A stretch of 64,000 nucleotides of DNA from Owenweeksia hongkongensis DSM 17368 (GCF_000236705.1 NC_016599.1:2542001-2606000), one strand, 5' to 3'; positions 17,722-26,371 are shown, counted from the first letter of the stretch. The notes: generated by a model not told the origin, from the letters alone. Made by a program: numbers and translations.

Positions 17722-17849
17722 GCCAACAAAGTGCAAAAAATAGCGCGGGTTGACAGCTAAACGAAAGGTTTAGGCCAATTGGCCAGCTTTGGTTACGGCC
17801 GACAAAAACGTACTTTTAAACGCGCCATTATTTTGGACAAACCGTTGGC
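17722..17849. other. attC-like cruciform between two cassette genes
   Basis: The outer ends are GCCAAC (17722-17727) and GTTGGC (17844-17849). Inside them, CAAAAAATAGCGCG (17734-17747) faces CGCGCCATTATTTTG (17821-17835), giving an imperfect extended stem. The middle holds the perfect palindrome GGCCAATTGGCC (17773-17784) flanked by AAAG/CTTT. The whole is a 128-bp imperfect inverted repeat. It resembles integron attC sites in size and two-arm layout, but the cores are not the strict RYYYAAC/GTTRRRY. No integrase gene is present in the window. Confidence 0.5.
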
Positions 17850-17861
17850 TTCAATTTAAAA

Positions 17862-18842
17862 ATGAATAGCGAAATAGAAATCTATCAAAGTTCTGACGGA
17901 CAAACTGAGGTTCAAGTAACTTTTGATAATGATACAGTTTGGCTAAATCAGGATCAACTTGGTAAATTGTTTGACCGAGACAGAACGGTTATCGGACGGC
18001 ATATAAAGAATATTTTCAATGAAGGGGAATTAGATGAAAATATGGTATGTGCAGATTTTGCACACACCACTCAACATGGCGCTATTGAAGGGAAAACTCA
18101 GACAAAAGCGACCAAATACTATAATCTTGATGTTATTATTTCAGTTGGCTACAGAGTCAAATCCATACGAGGAACACAATTTCGTCAGTGGGCTAGTAGT
18201 CGGCTCAAAGATTATTTGATTCTGGGGTATTCAATCAATGAAAAACGACTAGAGCAAAAGAATCAAGAAATAAAAGTTTTGAAATCTGGGTTACAAATAC
18301 TCAGCAGAGCTTTAGAAGAAACAGCGCAGGAAGAGGGGTTTCAATGGCTCGCCCAGTTTACAAAGGGACTGACACTTTTGGACGATTATGACCATGAGAG
18401 ACTCGATAGCAAAGGACTTTCTCTAGAAACCGCACATTACCCTACAAGAAACGAGTATCAGTCTTTAATAAATCAAATGAAACTAGAATTCGAATCAGAT
18501 GTATTTGGGATTGAAAAGGATAAGAGCTTTGAAAGTGCAATCGGTCAGATTTCAAAAGGATTTGGAGAACGAGATTTTTACCCAAGTATTGAAGAAAAAG
18601 CAGCAACTCTTCTATATCTGATAATTAAAAACCATGCATTTGCTGATGGGAACAAGAGAATAGCAGCCGCATGTTTTCTATTATTCCTTGAAACCAACAA
18701 TGCACTTTCAAATAATGACGGCACGCTGATAATTAGCAATGAAGCATTGGCAAGCATCACTCTCTTCGCAGCCGCCAGCAAACCAGACGAGATGGATGTT
18801 GTGAAAAACCTTATTGTAAGTATTTTGAATCGAAACAAGTGA
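17862..18842 (+). CDS. RhuM-Fic fusion protein
   Basis: This is a 326-residue protein. The N-terminal RhuM domain (about 1-150) includes VWLNQDQLGKLFDRDRTVIG and the KYYNLDVIISVGYRVKSIRG signature. The C-terminal Fic/Doc domain carries HAFADGNKR (258-266), matching the HxFx(D/E)GN(K/G)R active site that transfers AMP or another phosphate-containing moiety to a target protein. RhuM-Fic proteins are common in mobile and accessory regions and are often read as toxin-like, but no antitoxin gene is adjacent. The ATG is exactly 12 bp after the GTTGGC end of the cruciform, so it is the second gene of the cassette region. All key Fic residues are present. Confidence 0.85.
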   Translation: MNSEIEIYQSSDGQTEVQVTFDNDTVWLNQDQLGKLFDRDRTVIGRHIKNIFNEGELDENMVCADFAHTTQHGAIEGKTQTKATKYYNLDVIISVGYRVKSIRGTQFRQWASSRLKDYLILGYSINEKRLEQKNQEIKVLKSGLQILSRALEETAQEEGFQWLAQFTKGLTLLDDYDHERLDSKGLSLETAHYPTRNEYQSLINQMKLEFESDVFGIEKDKSFESAIGQISKGFGERDFYPSIEEKAATLLYLIIKNHAFADGNKRIAAACFLLFLETNNALSNNDGTLIISNEALASITLFAAASKPDEMDVVKNLIVSILNRNK

Positions 18843-18858
18843 GAATTTTTCCAATGTC

Positions 18859-18892
18859 CTCCGCTACCGCGAGTGTCTAGCTCGTGCCCTCC
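18859..18892. repeat. REP-like palindrome after the RhuM-Fic gene
   Basis: CGCGAG and CTCGTG arms around TGTCTAG, set in a locally GC-rich patch (CCGCTACCGCGAG...CTCGTGCCC), look like a short repetitive extragenic palindrome. Only one copy is in the window, so the repeat status rests on form alone. Confidence 0.3.
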
Positions 18893-19025
18893 ATCTTTAT
18901 CTATTCACAATAATTAGCTTCAAGAATAAATTTCCCGAAAAGTTGGGTGTCCGCTTTATAGCAATTTGCCCTAGCGGAACTACATTGAGAAACCTCAAGT
19001 CTTCTAGGCTAAAGCATTTTCCCCA

Positions 19026-20717
19026 TTACTTTTCCATCATTCTCTGAATTATTTTTTCAGATGCCGCCTCACAAAAATCCAAACCGGAATAGTCAGGATT
19101 AACACCGGCAATAAAAGGAACCGCCATTATAAATAAACGAGGGTTTGCAACGCCATAAACGTCCAGAGGCTGGAAAAAGTCGCTTATATTTATACCCGGC
19201 AGCTGTAGTAAATATCCACCCGACTCTTCTTTCAGCACGACATTAGTATCAGATTCCATTTCCTTTTCACCACGTAAATTAGAAGCAAACCTTAAATAAG
19301 CTGCACTGATGGTTTCTTTCTTTTTGAGTCCTTCAAACGGAATTTGATTATAGAAAAAGGGCCTCTGCCCTACCGCATCTATAAACATTGAAAAATATTT
19401 TTCCTCTCCCTGGCTATATTTATAAATGGCACCTTCCGATTTGCCGGGCACTACACTGCTGGAAGAATCTACATCCTTAACTTCAATAAGACCAGCTTCA
19501 TGAAGCGCCATTAGTTCTCTAGCCGAACTTTGAGGCATGTAAGCAATAATTATAGAAATGAGAGGCATTACCTTTTCTTTTAGCCGAATCATATCTTCGG
19601 CAGAAAAGTGCTTAGCGGGATAATTTATCGCATAGCTCAAAGTGCTTAGTGCCTCCTTCCAAATTACAGACTCATGCCTTTTAATGGATTTCTCGGCTTC
19701 TTTATACTCAGCTTTTAAGAGGGCAAATGCATCTATTTTTTTTCTCTTTTCCATCATAAAAGAAATAAAATCCTCAATGCTCATCTCTTTGATTTCTTCA
19801 AACAGTTCAGGGTTTTTCCTTTGGATAACCTGCTTGAAATTGAGTTCGTAAATCAAATCCAGTGGAACAAACCCATTATTTTTTTGCTTGATCTCATAAA
19901 TTTCTTCGTGAGACAAAACATGGGCGGGCTCCAAATGATTGTCTTCCAAATGAAATCGCATAGCAGGCAACAGGCCGTCAATAGCATGCAGGGTGATATG
20001 AAAACCTGCGCTTTCAGGGTTCAGCTTAAAGCTATAGGTATCATCTGAATTTTTAGTAAAACAGCCGTTAGCACGAGAAAGTGTTCGTACCGCATCTATG
20101 GCGGTAAGCGAAGCCCCTTTTATGGCAATTGGAAAGTTTGCTTTTTTGAAAAGCTTTTGAGGGGGATATGGAGAATCAAACCAATTTGTAATACTCCCTT
20201 CCGCCTTACACGGCCAGCTGTGGCCCGTACAAATTATTACTTCATCAAAAATGAAAGTCTCCCCGCTCTCAACACTTACCTTAACCTGCTTTTTGGTTTG
20301 GACATCTTCTACATCCGTTACCCGAGTATTGTAAAAAACATTAGTTGGAAGCTTGTTTTTCCTGGCTTCAGCCAAAAACAAATCGAACTGAGACGAAAGG
20401 TACTCTCCAAATAAAAGTCGAGGCAAAACCTTGTCCTCATTAAATTCTTTCTCAGATATTGAATAATCGATCCGCATTTCGGTTGGCGCATGACTCAGCC
20501 AATCTTTTATAGGCGCTTTCAGCTCGGGAATTTCATTATCAGAAACGTTGGTAATATGCTCTTTTGAAGAACCATATCTACTGTAAGGCATTCCTGCTCC
20601 TAATTTTTCATGTTGCTCAAAAATGGAAACTTCGATGTTTTTCAACGGTGATTGCACCAAGCGTTTAAACATAAATAGTGCAGCAGGGCCACCACCTATT
20701 AGAGCTATTTTTTTCAA
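19026..20717 (-). CDS. FAD/NAD(P)-binding protein (NAD_binding_9 type)
   Basis: This is a 563-residue protein. The dinucleotide-binding motif is IGGGPAALFMF (7-17), followed by EQHEKLGAGMPYS (34-46), the GxGxxYS-type segment of the FAD-NAD(P)-binding PF13454 family. A second conserved motif, IICTGHSWP, lies near residue 165. It lacks a signal peptide and should be a cytoplasmic flavoprotein. Family members are largely uncharacterised; some act in siderophore or amino-acid oxidation. It is transcribed alone, and the 337-bp upstream gap holds several dyads. The reaction cannot be assigned. Confidence 0.65.
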   Translation of the reverse strand: MKKIALIGGGPAALFMFKRLVQSPLKNIEVSIFEQHEKLGAGMPYSRYGSSKEHITNVSDNEIPELKAPIKDWLSHAPTEMRIDYSISEKEFNEDKVLPRLLFGEYLSSQFDLFLAEARKNKLPTNVFYNTRVTDVEDVQTKKQVKVSVESGETFIFDEVIICTGHSWPCKAEGSITNWFDSPYPPQKLFKKANFPIAIKGASLTAIDAVRTLSRANGCFTKNSDDTYSFKLNPESAGFHITLHAIDGLLPAMRFHLEDNHLEPAHVLSHEEIYEIKQKNNGFVPLDLIYELNFKQVIQRKNPELFEEIKEMSIEDFISFMMEKRKKIDAFALLKAEYKEAEKSIKRHESVIWKEALSTLSYAINYPAKHFSAEDMIRLKEKVMPLISIIIAYMPQSSARELMALHEAGLIEVKDVDSSSSVVPGKSEGAIYKYSQGEEKYFSMFIDAVGQRPFFYNQIPFEGLKKKETISAAYLRFASNLRGEKEMESDTNVVLKEESGGYLLQLPGINISDFFQPLDVYGVANPRLFIMAVPFIAGVNPDYSGLDFCEAASEKIIQRMMEK

Positions 20718-20751
20718 TGCAGGGATGTGATTTTAGGTTTAATCAAGTATG

Positions 20752-20899
20752 TGTTAAATGACACATGTGCTTGCTTAACATAGTCTTACCTTAAATAGTT
20801 GCAACATGTTTTTTTAAATATATAGAGTAGATAGAATCTAGTCGCAGATGGGGATAGCGTCTCGCTGGTGTCCTCACTTTTTTATCATGATAATCATGA
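20752..20899. promoter_or_regulatory. dyad-rich intergenic region (candidate operators)
   Basis: The 337-bp gap between divergent genes (20718-21054) carries a nested dyad, TGTTAA-N4-CACATGTG-N5-TTAACA (20752-20780), 35-63 bp upstream of the flavoprotein ATG. It also carries an overlapping pair of palindromes, TTATCATGATAA (20882-20893) and TCATGATAATCATGA (20885-20899). An exact -7 box TATATTTG at 21031-21038 serves the plus-strand gene at 21055. These are typical dimensions for dimeric regulators, but no regulator gene is adjacent. Confidence 0.35.
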
Positions 20900-21054
20900 G
20901 TCTCAAGTTTAAATTTTACGAATTAGAATGTCCCCTTTTGAGTTCTTTGCAGAAATTATTGGATTGCTACTACTATTATACATTAGGTGAAAGCTCTATC
21001 TAACCAACACAAATCATTGACTCTTTCCAATATATTTGACTCAAACAAAACTAA

Positions 21055-21666
21055 ATGGACCCGAAAAGCATACTAGGAATTATTGCGGGCATCGCTTTTT
21101 TCTATTTCAGATTTGGCCCTGGCAGCCGGCTATTAAAAAAGAAGTCGCATCATCATATTGTTCCTCCTGTTCCTACCAGCGATCCACATTGGCACCCAAT
21201 TGACTTTACTAACTACACGAAATACCTGATTGTGGGTGAACGGAACCTAGTTGAAAAGACAGAAGAGCTAGGAAAATTGCTGCAAGACTCTATGGGATTG
21301 CAATCGGAGAAAATAGAAACGCCTTCAAAATGGGAGGTGGTTAAGATTCAGGGTTCCAACTTTCATGATTTTCACCAAGCCATTGATTTTCTTAGCGCTA
21401 TCGCTTCGGATGAATCTTACGGCTATTGGATCAATAAAGTAGATTCGTCAAAAGACTATATCGTAAAAGTAGATTCTCAATCGGATCAAGAATATCTTTT
21501 AGGCACCTTTAGAAACAATCAAAACTTTGGAATTTACCTTCCCTATTCGGATCGCCACCCAAATGGCAATATCACTTTATCTTCGGTACAAGAAGTGAGT
21601 TTTGAAGAGCTAGAAAAGCATTTGCCTCAGCAACTAAACGAGCGTGCACTCAAAAACCTCGACTAA
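21055..21666 (+). CDS. hypothetical membrane-anchored protein
   Basis: This is a 203-residue protein not recognised as a known family. The first 20 residues are hydrophobic (SILGIIAGIAFFYFRFGPG), followed by a basic and His-rich patch (KKKSHHHIVPPVP), suggesting a single N-terminal anchor with a soluble cytoplasmic domain. The remainder alternates strands and helices without motifs. It precedes the DUF1428 gene by 18 bp, so the two may be co-transcribed from the TATATTTG box at 21031-21038. Coding bias and length support a real gene. Confidence 0.5.
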   Translation: MDPKSILGIIAGIAFFYFRFGPGSRLLKKKSHHHIVPPVPTSDPHWHPIDFTNYTKYLIVGERNLVEKTEELGKLLQDSMGLQSEKIETPSKWEVVKIQGSNFHDFHQAIDFLSAIASDESYGYWINKVDSSKDYIVKVDSQSDQEYLLGTFRNNQNFGIYLPYSDRHPNGNITLSSVQEVSFEELEKHLPQQLNERALKNLD

Positions 21667-21684
21667 TTCTAAAATTACAACAAC

Positions 21685-22053
21685 ATGAGCAATTACATAG
21701 ACGGATTTATGCTTCCAATTCCACGAAAGCACCTACACGAATACAAAGCTGTAGCTGAACAAGTAGCTGAGATTTGGAAAGAATATGGCGCTCTTGCCTA
21801 CTTTGAATATGTAGGAGAAGATTTAAAATTGGAAGGCACACGTTCTTTCGCAGAAGTTGTGGATTTGCAGGAAGATGAAGTGGTGGTATTTGGCTGGGCT
21901 TTATTTTCTTCAAAAGAAGTTCGCGACCAAGCCAACAAACAGGTTCCTAAGGATCCACGAATGGGAAAATTGGTGGGTCCATTGACCGATAAGTCAAAGT
22001 TGATTTTTGATGCGTCCCGCATGGTTTATGGCGGATTCCAGTCGCTTGTATAG
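21685..22053 (+). CDS. DUF1428 family protein
   Basis: This 122-residue protein has the DUF1428 pattern throughout: YIDGFMLPIPRKHLHEYKAV near the start, the WKEYGALAYFEYVGEDL segment, VVVFGWALFSSKEVRDQANK, and the terminal MVYGGFQSLV. The family adopts a dimeric alpha+beta ferredoxin-like barrel and has no established reaction. It is cytoplasmic and full length. It lies 18 bp downstream of the hypothetical gene at 21055. Confidence 0.85.
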   Translation: MSNYIDGFMLPIPRKHLHEYKAVAEQVAEIWKEYGALAYFEYVGEDLKLEGTRSFAEVVDLQEDEVVVFGWALFSSKEVRDQANKQVPKDPRMGKLVGPLTDKSKLIFDASRMVYGGFQSLV

Positions 22054-22124
22054 CTGAGCAATGCCGGTTCGATTTGCCAAAGCTCTAATCACAATTAAAA
22101 TCTAAGTAGCTTCGTTTAATTCTT

Positions 22125-23423
22125 ATGAAAATCAGCCCGTCACCTATATTTTTCATTCTCGTATTTCTCCTGCTCTTTTTTCAAAATGAAAGCCAGGCAT
22201 GCAGCATGTACAAATTAACTGCTGACGGAAAAACAATGGTGGGCTGCAATGAAGATGCCTGGAGAACAACTTCAAGAATTTGGTTTGAAACCGCTAAAAA
22301 CGAAAGTGAATACGGAGCAGCATTCACGGGTTCTCGAAAAGTTGGGCCAAACCAATTTGCACCACAATCAGGAATGAATACCGTTGGCCTCACGTTTTCT
22401 CGGTTAGTCTCTTATTTTCCTAAAAGCGATCAAAAAAGTGACAAAAAGAATATTACGAATGAAGTAAGCTATTTAACTGAAATATTACACACCTGTGCTA
22501 CAGTAGCAGATGTGAAGCGCTTTATTGAGCAGTATGATCACAGCATATTTATAGGTGATGTGTTCATTTATATTGATAGTTCTGGCAACTATTTGGTGGT
22601 GGAGCCTTATGACTTAATTGAAGGGAGTGACCAGTATTATGTGTTATCCAATTTTTGCCCATCCATAACCACCAATGACAAAGCACGAAAATTGGAACGC
22701 TACAGAAATGGTGAAGACTTATTAACTAATCATACACCCAATGCTTCCCTGGATTTCTGCACTGCTGTTTCGGACACCATGCATGTGTGCAGAAGTAGAA
22801 ATGGTGATGGCACATTGCTCACCTCCATTTGGGACACCAAGGAGGGTCTTGTAAACCTGTACTTCTACCATTCTTATGATTCTACTGTACAGTTTGATAT
22901 TGCTGACGAACTAGCTCAAGGAGATCATATTATAAATGTGGCCAGTTTATTTCCCACAAATCCTGAGTTTGAAAGGTTAGCAAGCTTCAAAACACCTTTT
23001 AATACCGCCTCGCTTAGAGTTTCACTCGTGATCCTGGCAGGCATTCTTACACTACTCGCCTTTAGTTTTATAGTTTTTTCTTTAAGAAACCGAAAAACAG
23101 ATTCAGCTTATAAAAACCTGATTTTCATTTCAGGATTGAACGTGGCGCTAACTTTCTATTTTTTCGTATTAGCCACAAATATTGGGATCTATTACTTTGA
23201 TGCTCCCTTCAAGCATTACAGTTCCAGCCTTATCAGTATGTCCTCATATATGCCCTTTCTTCTTTTAATCATAACTGTCCCCATTTTCACTTATACCATA
23301 CGTTTTGTTAGAAATGCGGGCGCAAAAGCTGGGATTAAGAGCCTGCTGGTTGCCAATAATCTTATCTACTTACTTTCTATTATTGCCTTTGCCTATTGGG
23401 GTTTATTCAATTTCTGGAATTAA
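22125..23423 (+). CDS. Ntn hydrolase (choloylglycine hydrolase/acyltransferase-like) with membrane tail
   Basis: This 432-residue protein has a signal peptide of about 25 residues ending SQA, immediately followed by Cys26 in ACSMYKLTADGKTMVGCNED. This matches the N-terminal nucleophile region of choloylglycine hydrolase/C45-type amidases, including the conserved G-N-(E/D)-D segment. The hydrolase domain runs to about 285. Four membrane segments then fill 295-430. Signal peptidase cleavage at A25|C26 would directly expose the catalytic Cys. It should face the periplasm and hydrolyse an amide such as an N-acyl amino acid or beta-lactam-like compound. The membrane tail is unusual for the family. 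The alternative reading of Cys26 as a lipobox Cys is weaker because the -3 residue is Ser and a long hydrophobic run precedes it. Confidence 0.65.
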   Translation: MKISPSPIFFILVFLLLFFQNESQACSMYKLTADGKTMVGCNEDAWRTTSRIWFETAKNESEYGAAFTGSRKVGPNQFAPQSGMNTVGLTFSRLVSYFPKSDQKSDKKNITNEVSYLTEILHTCATVADVKRFIEQYDHSIFIGDVFIYIDSSGNYLVVEPYDLIEGSDQYYVLSNFCPSITTNDKARKLERYRNGEDLLTNHTPNASLDFCTAVSDTMHVCRSRNGDGTLLTSIWDTKEGLVNLYFYHSYDSTVQFDIADELAQGDHIINVASLFPTNPEFERLASFKTPFNTASLRVSLVILAGILTLLAFSFIVFSLRNRKTDSAYKNLIFISGLNVALTFYFFVLATNIGIYYFDAPFKHYSSSLISMSSYMPFLLLIITVPIFTYTIRFVRNAGAKAGIKSLLVANNLIYLLSIIAFAYWGLFNFWN

Positions 23424-23451
23424 AATATCACTCACGGCTACGGCTCCATTA

Positions 23452-23482
23452 AACAAAAAAAGGAGAGACACTTCTGCCTCCC
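23452..23482 (-). terminator. terminator for the CHRD protein gene
   Basis: On the minus strand, GGAGGCAGAAG and TCTCTCC pair (23462-23482) and are followed by TTTTTTTGTTT, 28 bp after the stop codon of the gene at 23510-25357. Confidence 0.55.
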
Positions 23483-23509
23483 CTCTGTTGTTGCTTAACA
23501 CAAGTCAAC

Positions 23510-25357
23510 CTATCGTTTTATATACTTCACCGTTTCGGTGCTATTACCCATTTTTATGGTGATAAGGTAAATTCCACCTGTCAGGTCCGGGTTTATTACC
23601 AAGTTTCCTGAGGCCGCAGAACTAGTGTAGCTCATCAAGCTTTTGCCAGAGATATCATTTATGTTTATTGAAACCTCATCGCTGCTTGGTACAAAATCAA
23701 TATTGATTTCATTACTCATTGATGGGTTTGGATAAACGCTCAGTCCTTCAATCACAGACTCTGTTTCATTGATACCAATGGTGCTTTCCGGGAAGCAAAA
23801 AGAACCTCTTATCGCTTGTCCTCTTATTTCACCACCAGGGTTGGCTGCGGTATGAATATTAAAATACACGCTGTCGCCTCTAAACTGTACTGAATTTTGA
23901 GTAACAAAAGCTGTCATATCATTATCCGTCCAATATCCGAATGCACCATCAGATGTACCCGTACCTGCAAAGTCTGGGGTAAGGTTAAAGATTACTGGAC
24001 CATTAGCTCCAGCTTCAGCTACATGAAGGTGAGCACCAGTAACATTCCCGCTAAGGCCATCAGCAACTACCATATAGTGGGCATTGCTTTGGTTTCTATC
24101 AATAGTCACAATTCCGTTACCTGTTGCAGTAGTTGTTACTGCCGGTACTTCTTGCGCGCCTTCTAAATTTGCCGTGTATCCTTCACGAGCCAATCTATAT
24201 ACTTGACCTCTAAGCTCTCCATTGGCATTTGCAGCAGTGTGAACATTTACATAAAATGCACCCGATAGCATATCATGCACTACTTGAGAAGTAATAGCCG
24301 CTCCGGTAATTTGCCCTTTAATATGGTTTCCATTAATACCTGGAGTAAGATTTAGCACCACAGGGCCATCATTACCCACAGTTCCCATGTGAAGGTGTAC
24401 ACCAGTGGGTGTCCCGGTTACATCTTCTACTAACACATCATAATCTAAAGTATCAAGTCCTGCACTTAGGTTAAACCAAGCCACTCCCGTTGGGTTTCCA
24501 GCTGCGGTTACTGGCGTGTTTTCTTGCATGGTGTCTAGCACAGCATCAAAGTACAGCACACTTTTCGCAAGTTTCAGTTGACCTCTGATTTCTCCGTTTG
24601 GATTAGCAGCTGTATGAATATTGATGTAAATATTACCAGAATCTAAAGCTCCCAAAATAGTTGTTGGATCTACGCTCATGCTAATTCTATTGTCGGTAAT
24701 TCCAGGGGTAAGGTTTATCAAAACACCACCGTTCATTCCCGCTGGGGCTCTGTGTAAATGCGCTCCGGTAATTGGACCTGATAGTCCATCAACTACTACT
24801 TCAACTAACATTTCTTCTGAAGTTTTGGACAAAGCAAAAGTCCCCAAACCTATAGCGTTGGTCGTTACGGCAGGTACTTCCTGCGCTCCATCCAAAGCCG
24901 CATGGTATGAAAAGTCGCTTTCTACAGTAATCTGTCCACGGATTTCCCCATTTGGATTAGCGGCAGTGTGTACATTCAAATACATGTTTCCTTTCAGGTA
25001 AGCCTTAAGCATGGCTGGTGTAAGGTCGCTTCCGGTAAGGGTAGCGGTAATCTTGTTTCCATTTATAAATGGTGTAAGGTTGGTAACTACGCTACCATTG
25101 GTTCCCGCAGCACCTTGGTGTACGTGAATACCAGTAATTGGTCCCGAAAGGTTGATAGCAGTAATGTTTACACAAAGTGTGTCCATATCTTCATTAAGGA
25201 AAAAACTTCCCAAGCCAACAGCATTGGTAGTAACCGCAGGAACCTCTTGAGACCCCGTCATTTTTGCTGTAAGCAAAAGATTTCCGCTAAGGTGGGCAGC
25301 GGTGGCCGTAAATGTAAATGCCAGACAAGCCAGCATCAAAGTGTATATCTTTTTCAT
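23510..25357 (-). CDS. T9SS-secreted protein with four CHRD domains
   Basis: This is a 615-residue protein. A signal peptide (about 1-24) is followed by four tandem CHRD domains at roughly 27-148, 150-268, 270-395 and 402-515. Each is marked by a GAQEVPAVTT-like start, a GxHxHxG/A motif such as ITGIHVHQGAAGTNG, and an NVHTAANPNGEIRGQ end. The C-terminal T9SS type A domain begins LSVYPNPSMSNEI. CHRD domains occur in animal chordin and in many secreted bacterial proteins. Their role in bacteria is not settled; metal binding by the His-rich motifs is often suggested. It should be exposed on the cell surface. Confidence 0.85.
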   Translation of the reverse strand: MKKIYTLMLACLAFTFTATAAHLSGNLLLTAKMTGSQEVPAVTTNAVGLGSFFLNEDMDTLCVNITAINLSGPITGIHVHQGAAGTNGSVVTNLTPFINGNKITATLTGSDLTPAMLKAYLKGNMYLNVHTAANPNGEIRGQITVESDFSYHAALDGAQEVPAVTTNAIGLGTFALSKTSEEMLVEVVVDGLSGPITGAHLHRAPAGMNGGVLINLTPGITDNRISMSVDPTTILGALDSGNIYINIHTAANPNGEIRGQLKLAKSVLYFDAVLDTMQENTPVTAAGNPTGVAWFNLSAGLDTLDYDVLVEDVTGTPTGVHLHMGTVGNDGPVVLNLTPGINGNHIKGQITGAAITSQVVHDMLSGAFYVNVHTAANANGELRGQVYRLAREGYTANLEGAQEVPAVTTTATGNGIVTIDRNQSNAHYMVVADGLSGNVTGAHLHVAEAGANGPVIFNLTPDFAGTGTSDGAFGYWTDNDMTAFVTQNSVQFRGDSVYFNIHTAANPGGEIRGQAIRGSFCFPESTIGINETESVIEGLSVYPNPSMSNEINIDFVPSSDEVSININDISGKSLMSYTSSAASGNLVINPDLTGGIYLITIKMGNSTETVKYIKR

Positions 25358-25460
25358 AATCCTATTTGATTTTTAAGGGTTTACATAAAGAGTTACGGCC
25401 TTTTTTACTTCTTGGATTGGAGTAAGGGTAAAATGAATTTTTAAAAAAACACAATAATTA

Positions 25461-25508
25461 TTTTGAGAAACCAATTAGTTGCGCATATATTTGCAACCGA
25501 ATAGTTTC
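25461..25508 (+). promoter_or_regulatory. promoter and ArsR operator of the SRPBCC/VOC operon
   Basis: The -33 TTTTG (25461-25465) and exact -7 TATATTTG (25486-25493) are 20 bp apart. They are embedded in an inverted repeat, GAAACCAATTAGTTGC (25467-25482) and GCAACCGAATAGTTTC (25493-25508), matching at 12 of 16 positions. An ArsR-type dimer bound here would block the polymerase, so negative autoregulation by the first gene product is the simple reading. Confidence 0.6.
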
Positions 25509-25523
25509 TTAAAATGTTGATTT

Positions 25524-25850
25524 ATGAGGAGGGATATATTTCAGGCTATAGCCGACCCAACAAGAAGAGCCATAATAGTGCTGATAGCAACACAGGCCAT
25601 GACGCCAAATGCAATAGCCGAGCACTTTGAAGTGACAAGGCAGGCCGTTTCTAAGCACCTCCGCATTCTTAGCGAATGCCAATTACTAAAGCAAGAACAA
25701 CAAGGGCGCGAAATATACTACCAGCTAGAGGTAGAAAAAATGCAACAGATAGACGTTTGGCTAGAGCAATTCAGAAAGATTTGGGAAAGCCGCTTTAATC
25801 AACTAGACGATATATTAGTAACCCTTAAAAAAGACCAAAATGAAAAGTAA
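25524..25850 (+). CDS. ArsR-family transcriptional repressor
   Basis: This 108-residue winged-helix protein begins [19 protein letters not shown] and has the recognition region [20 protein letters not shown] (about 33-52), typical of the ArsR subgroup paired with AHSA1-type SRPBCC proteins. No CxC metal site is present, so sensing of arsenic or cadmium is unlikely. It opens a four-gene operon and overlaps the following SRPBCC gene by 11 bp. A strong inverted repeat across the -7 box suggests it represses its own operon. The effector is unknown. Confidence 0.85.
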   Translation: MRRDIFQAIADPTRRAIIVLIATQAMTPNAIAEHFEVTRQAVSKHLRILSECQLLKQEQQGREIYYQLEVEKMQQIDVWLEQFRKIWESRFNQLDDILVTLKKDQNEK

Positions 25851-26343
25851 TCTTCAATTTGATTTCCAAGTAGACAAGGAAACCAACACAGTAAAAGTAC
25901 AGCGTGAATTTGCTGCTGACCTGGATCTAACCTGGGACGCCTGGACTAAACCCGAAATTCTGGATCAATGGTGGGCGCCAAAACCATACAAGACGGTAAC
26001 TAAGTCGATGGACTTTAGAGAAGGCGGGATGTGGCTGTATTATATGATAAGCCCTGAAGGTGATAAACACTGGTGCAAAAACGATTATCAAACCATTCAC
26101 ACCAAGCAAAATTATTCAGCTTTGGATGCTTTTTGTGATGAAAACGGCACTACGAATACAGCAATGCCAAGAACGCTTTGGACAAATACATTCACAGAGC
26201 AAACTGCTGATAAAACCCTTGTTTCGATTGTAGCAAAATATGATAGCCTCGCAGATCTTGAAAAAGTAATCGAAATGGGCTTTAAAGAAGGGTTTACCAT
26301 GGCTCTTGGTAACCTTGATGAGGTGCTGGCAAACAGCAAGTAA
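25840..26343 (+). CDS. SRPBCC (AHSA1-like) protein
   Basis: This 167-residue protein carries the SRPBCC/AHSA1 pattern: [20 protein letters not shown], then [10 protein letters not shown] and a [12 protein letters not shown] strand, ending in a long C-terminal helix. The fold forms a hydrophobic cavity for a small ligand. It is cytoplasmic, translationally coupled to the ArsR gene by an 11-bp overlap, and one of two SRPBCC proteins in the operon. Such operons are widespread in Bacteroidetes, but the ligand is not established. Confidence 0.8.
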   Translation: MKSNLQFDFQVDKETNTVKVQREFAADLDLTWDAWTKPEILDQWWAPKPYKTVTKSMDFREGGMWLYYMISPEGDKHWCKNDYQTIHTKQNYSALDAFCDENGTTNTAMPRTLWTNTFTEQTADKTLVSIVAKYDSLADLEKVIEMGFKEGFTMALGNLDEVLANSK

Positions 26344-26371
26344 AATTCGTTTCAATCTAAAAACCTGCAAC

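Noticed and set aside
17281-18842. A toxin-antitoxin pair made of the 142-residue protein and the RhuM-Fic protein
   Set aside because: The two genes are separated by a 128-bp cruciform and each has its own cassette boundary, so they look like independent cassettes rather than an operon. No antitoxin motif is visible in the small protein.
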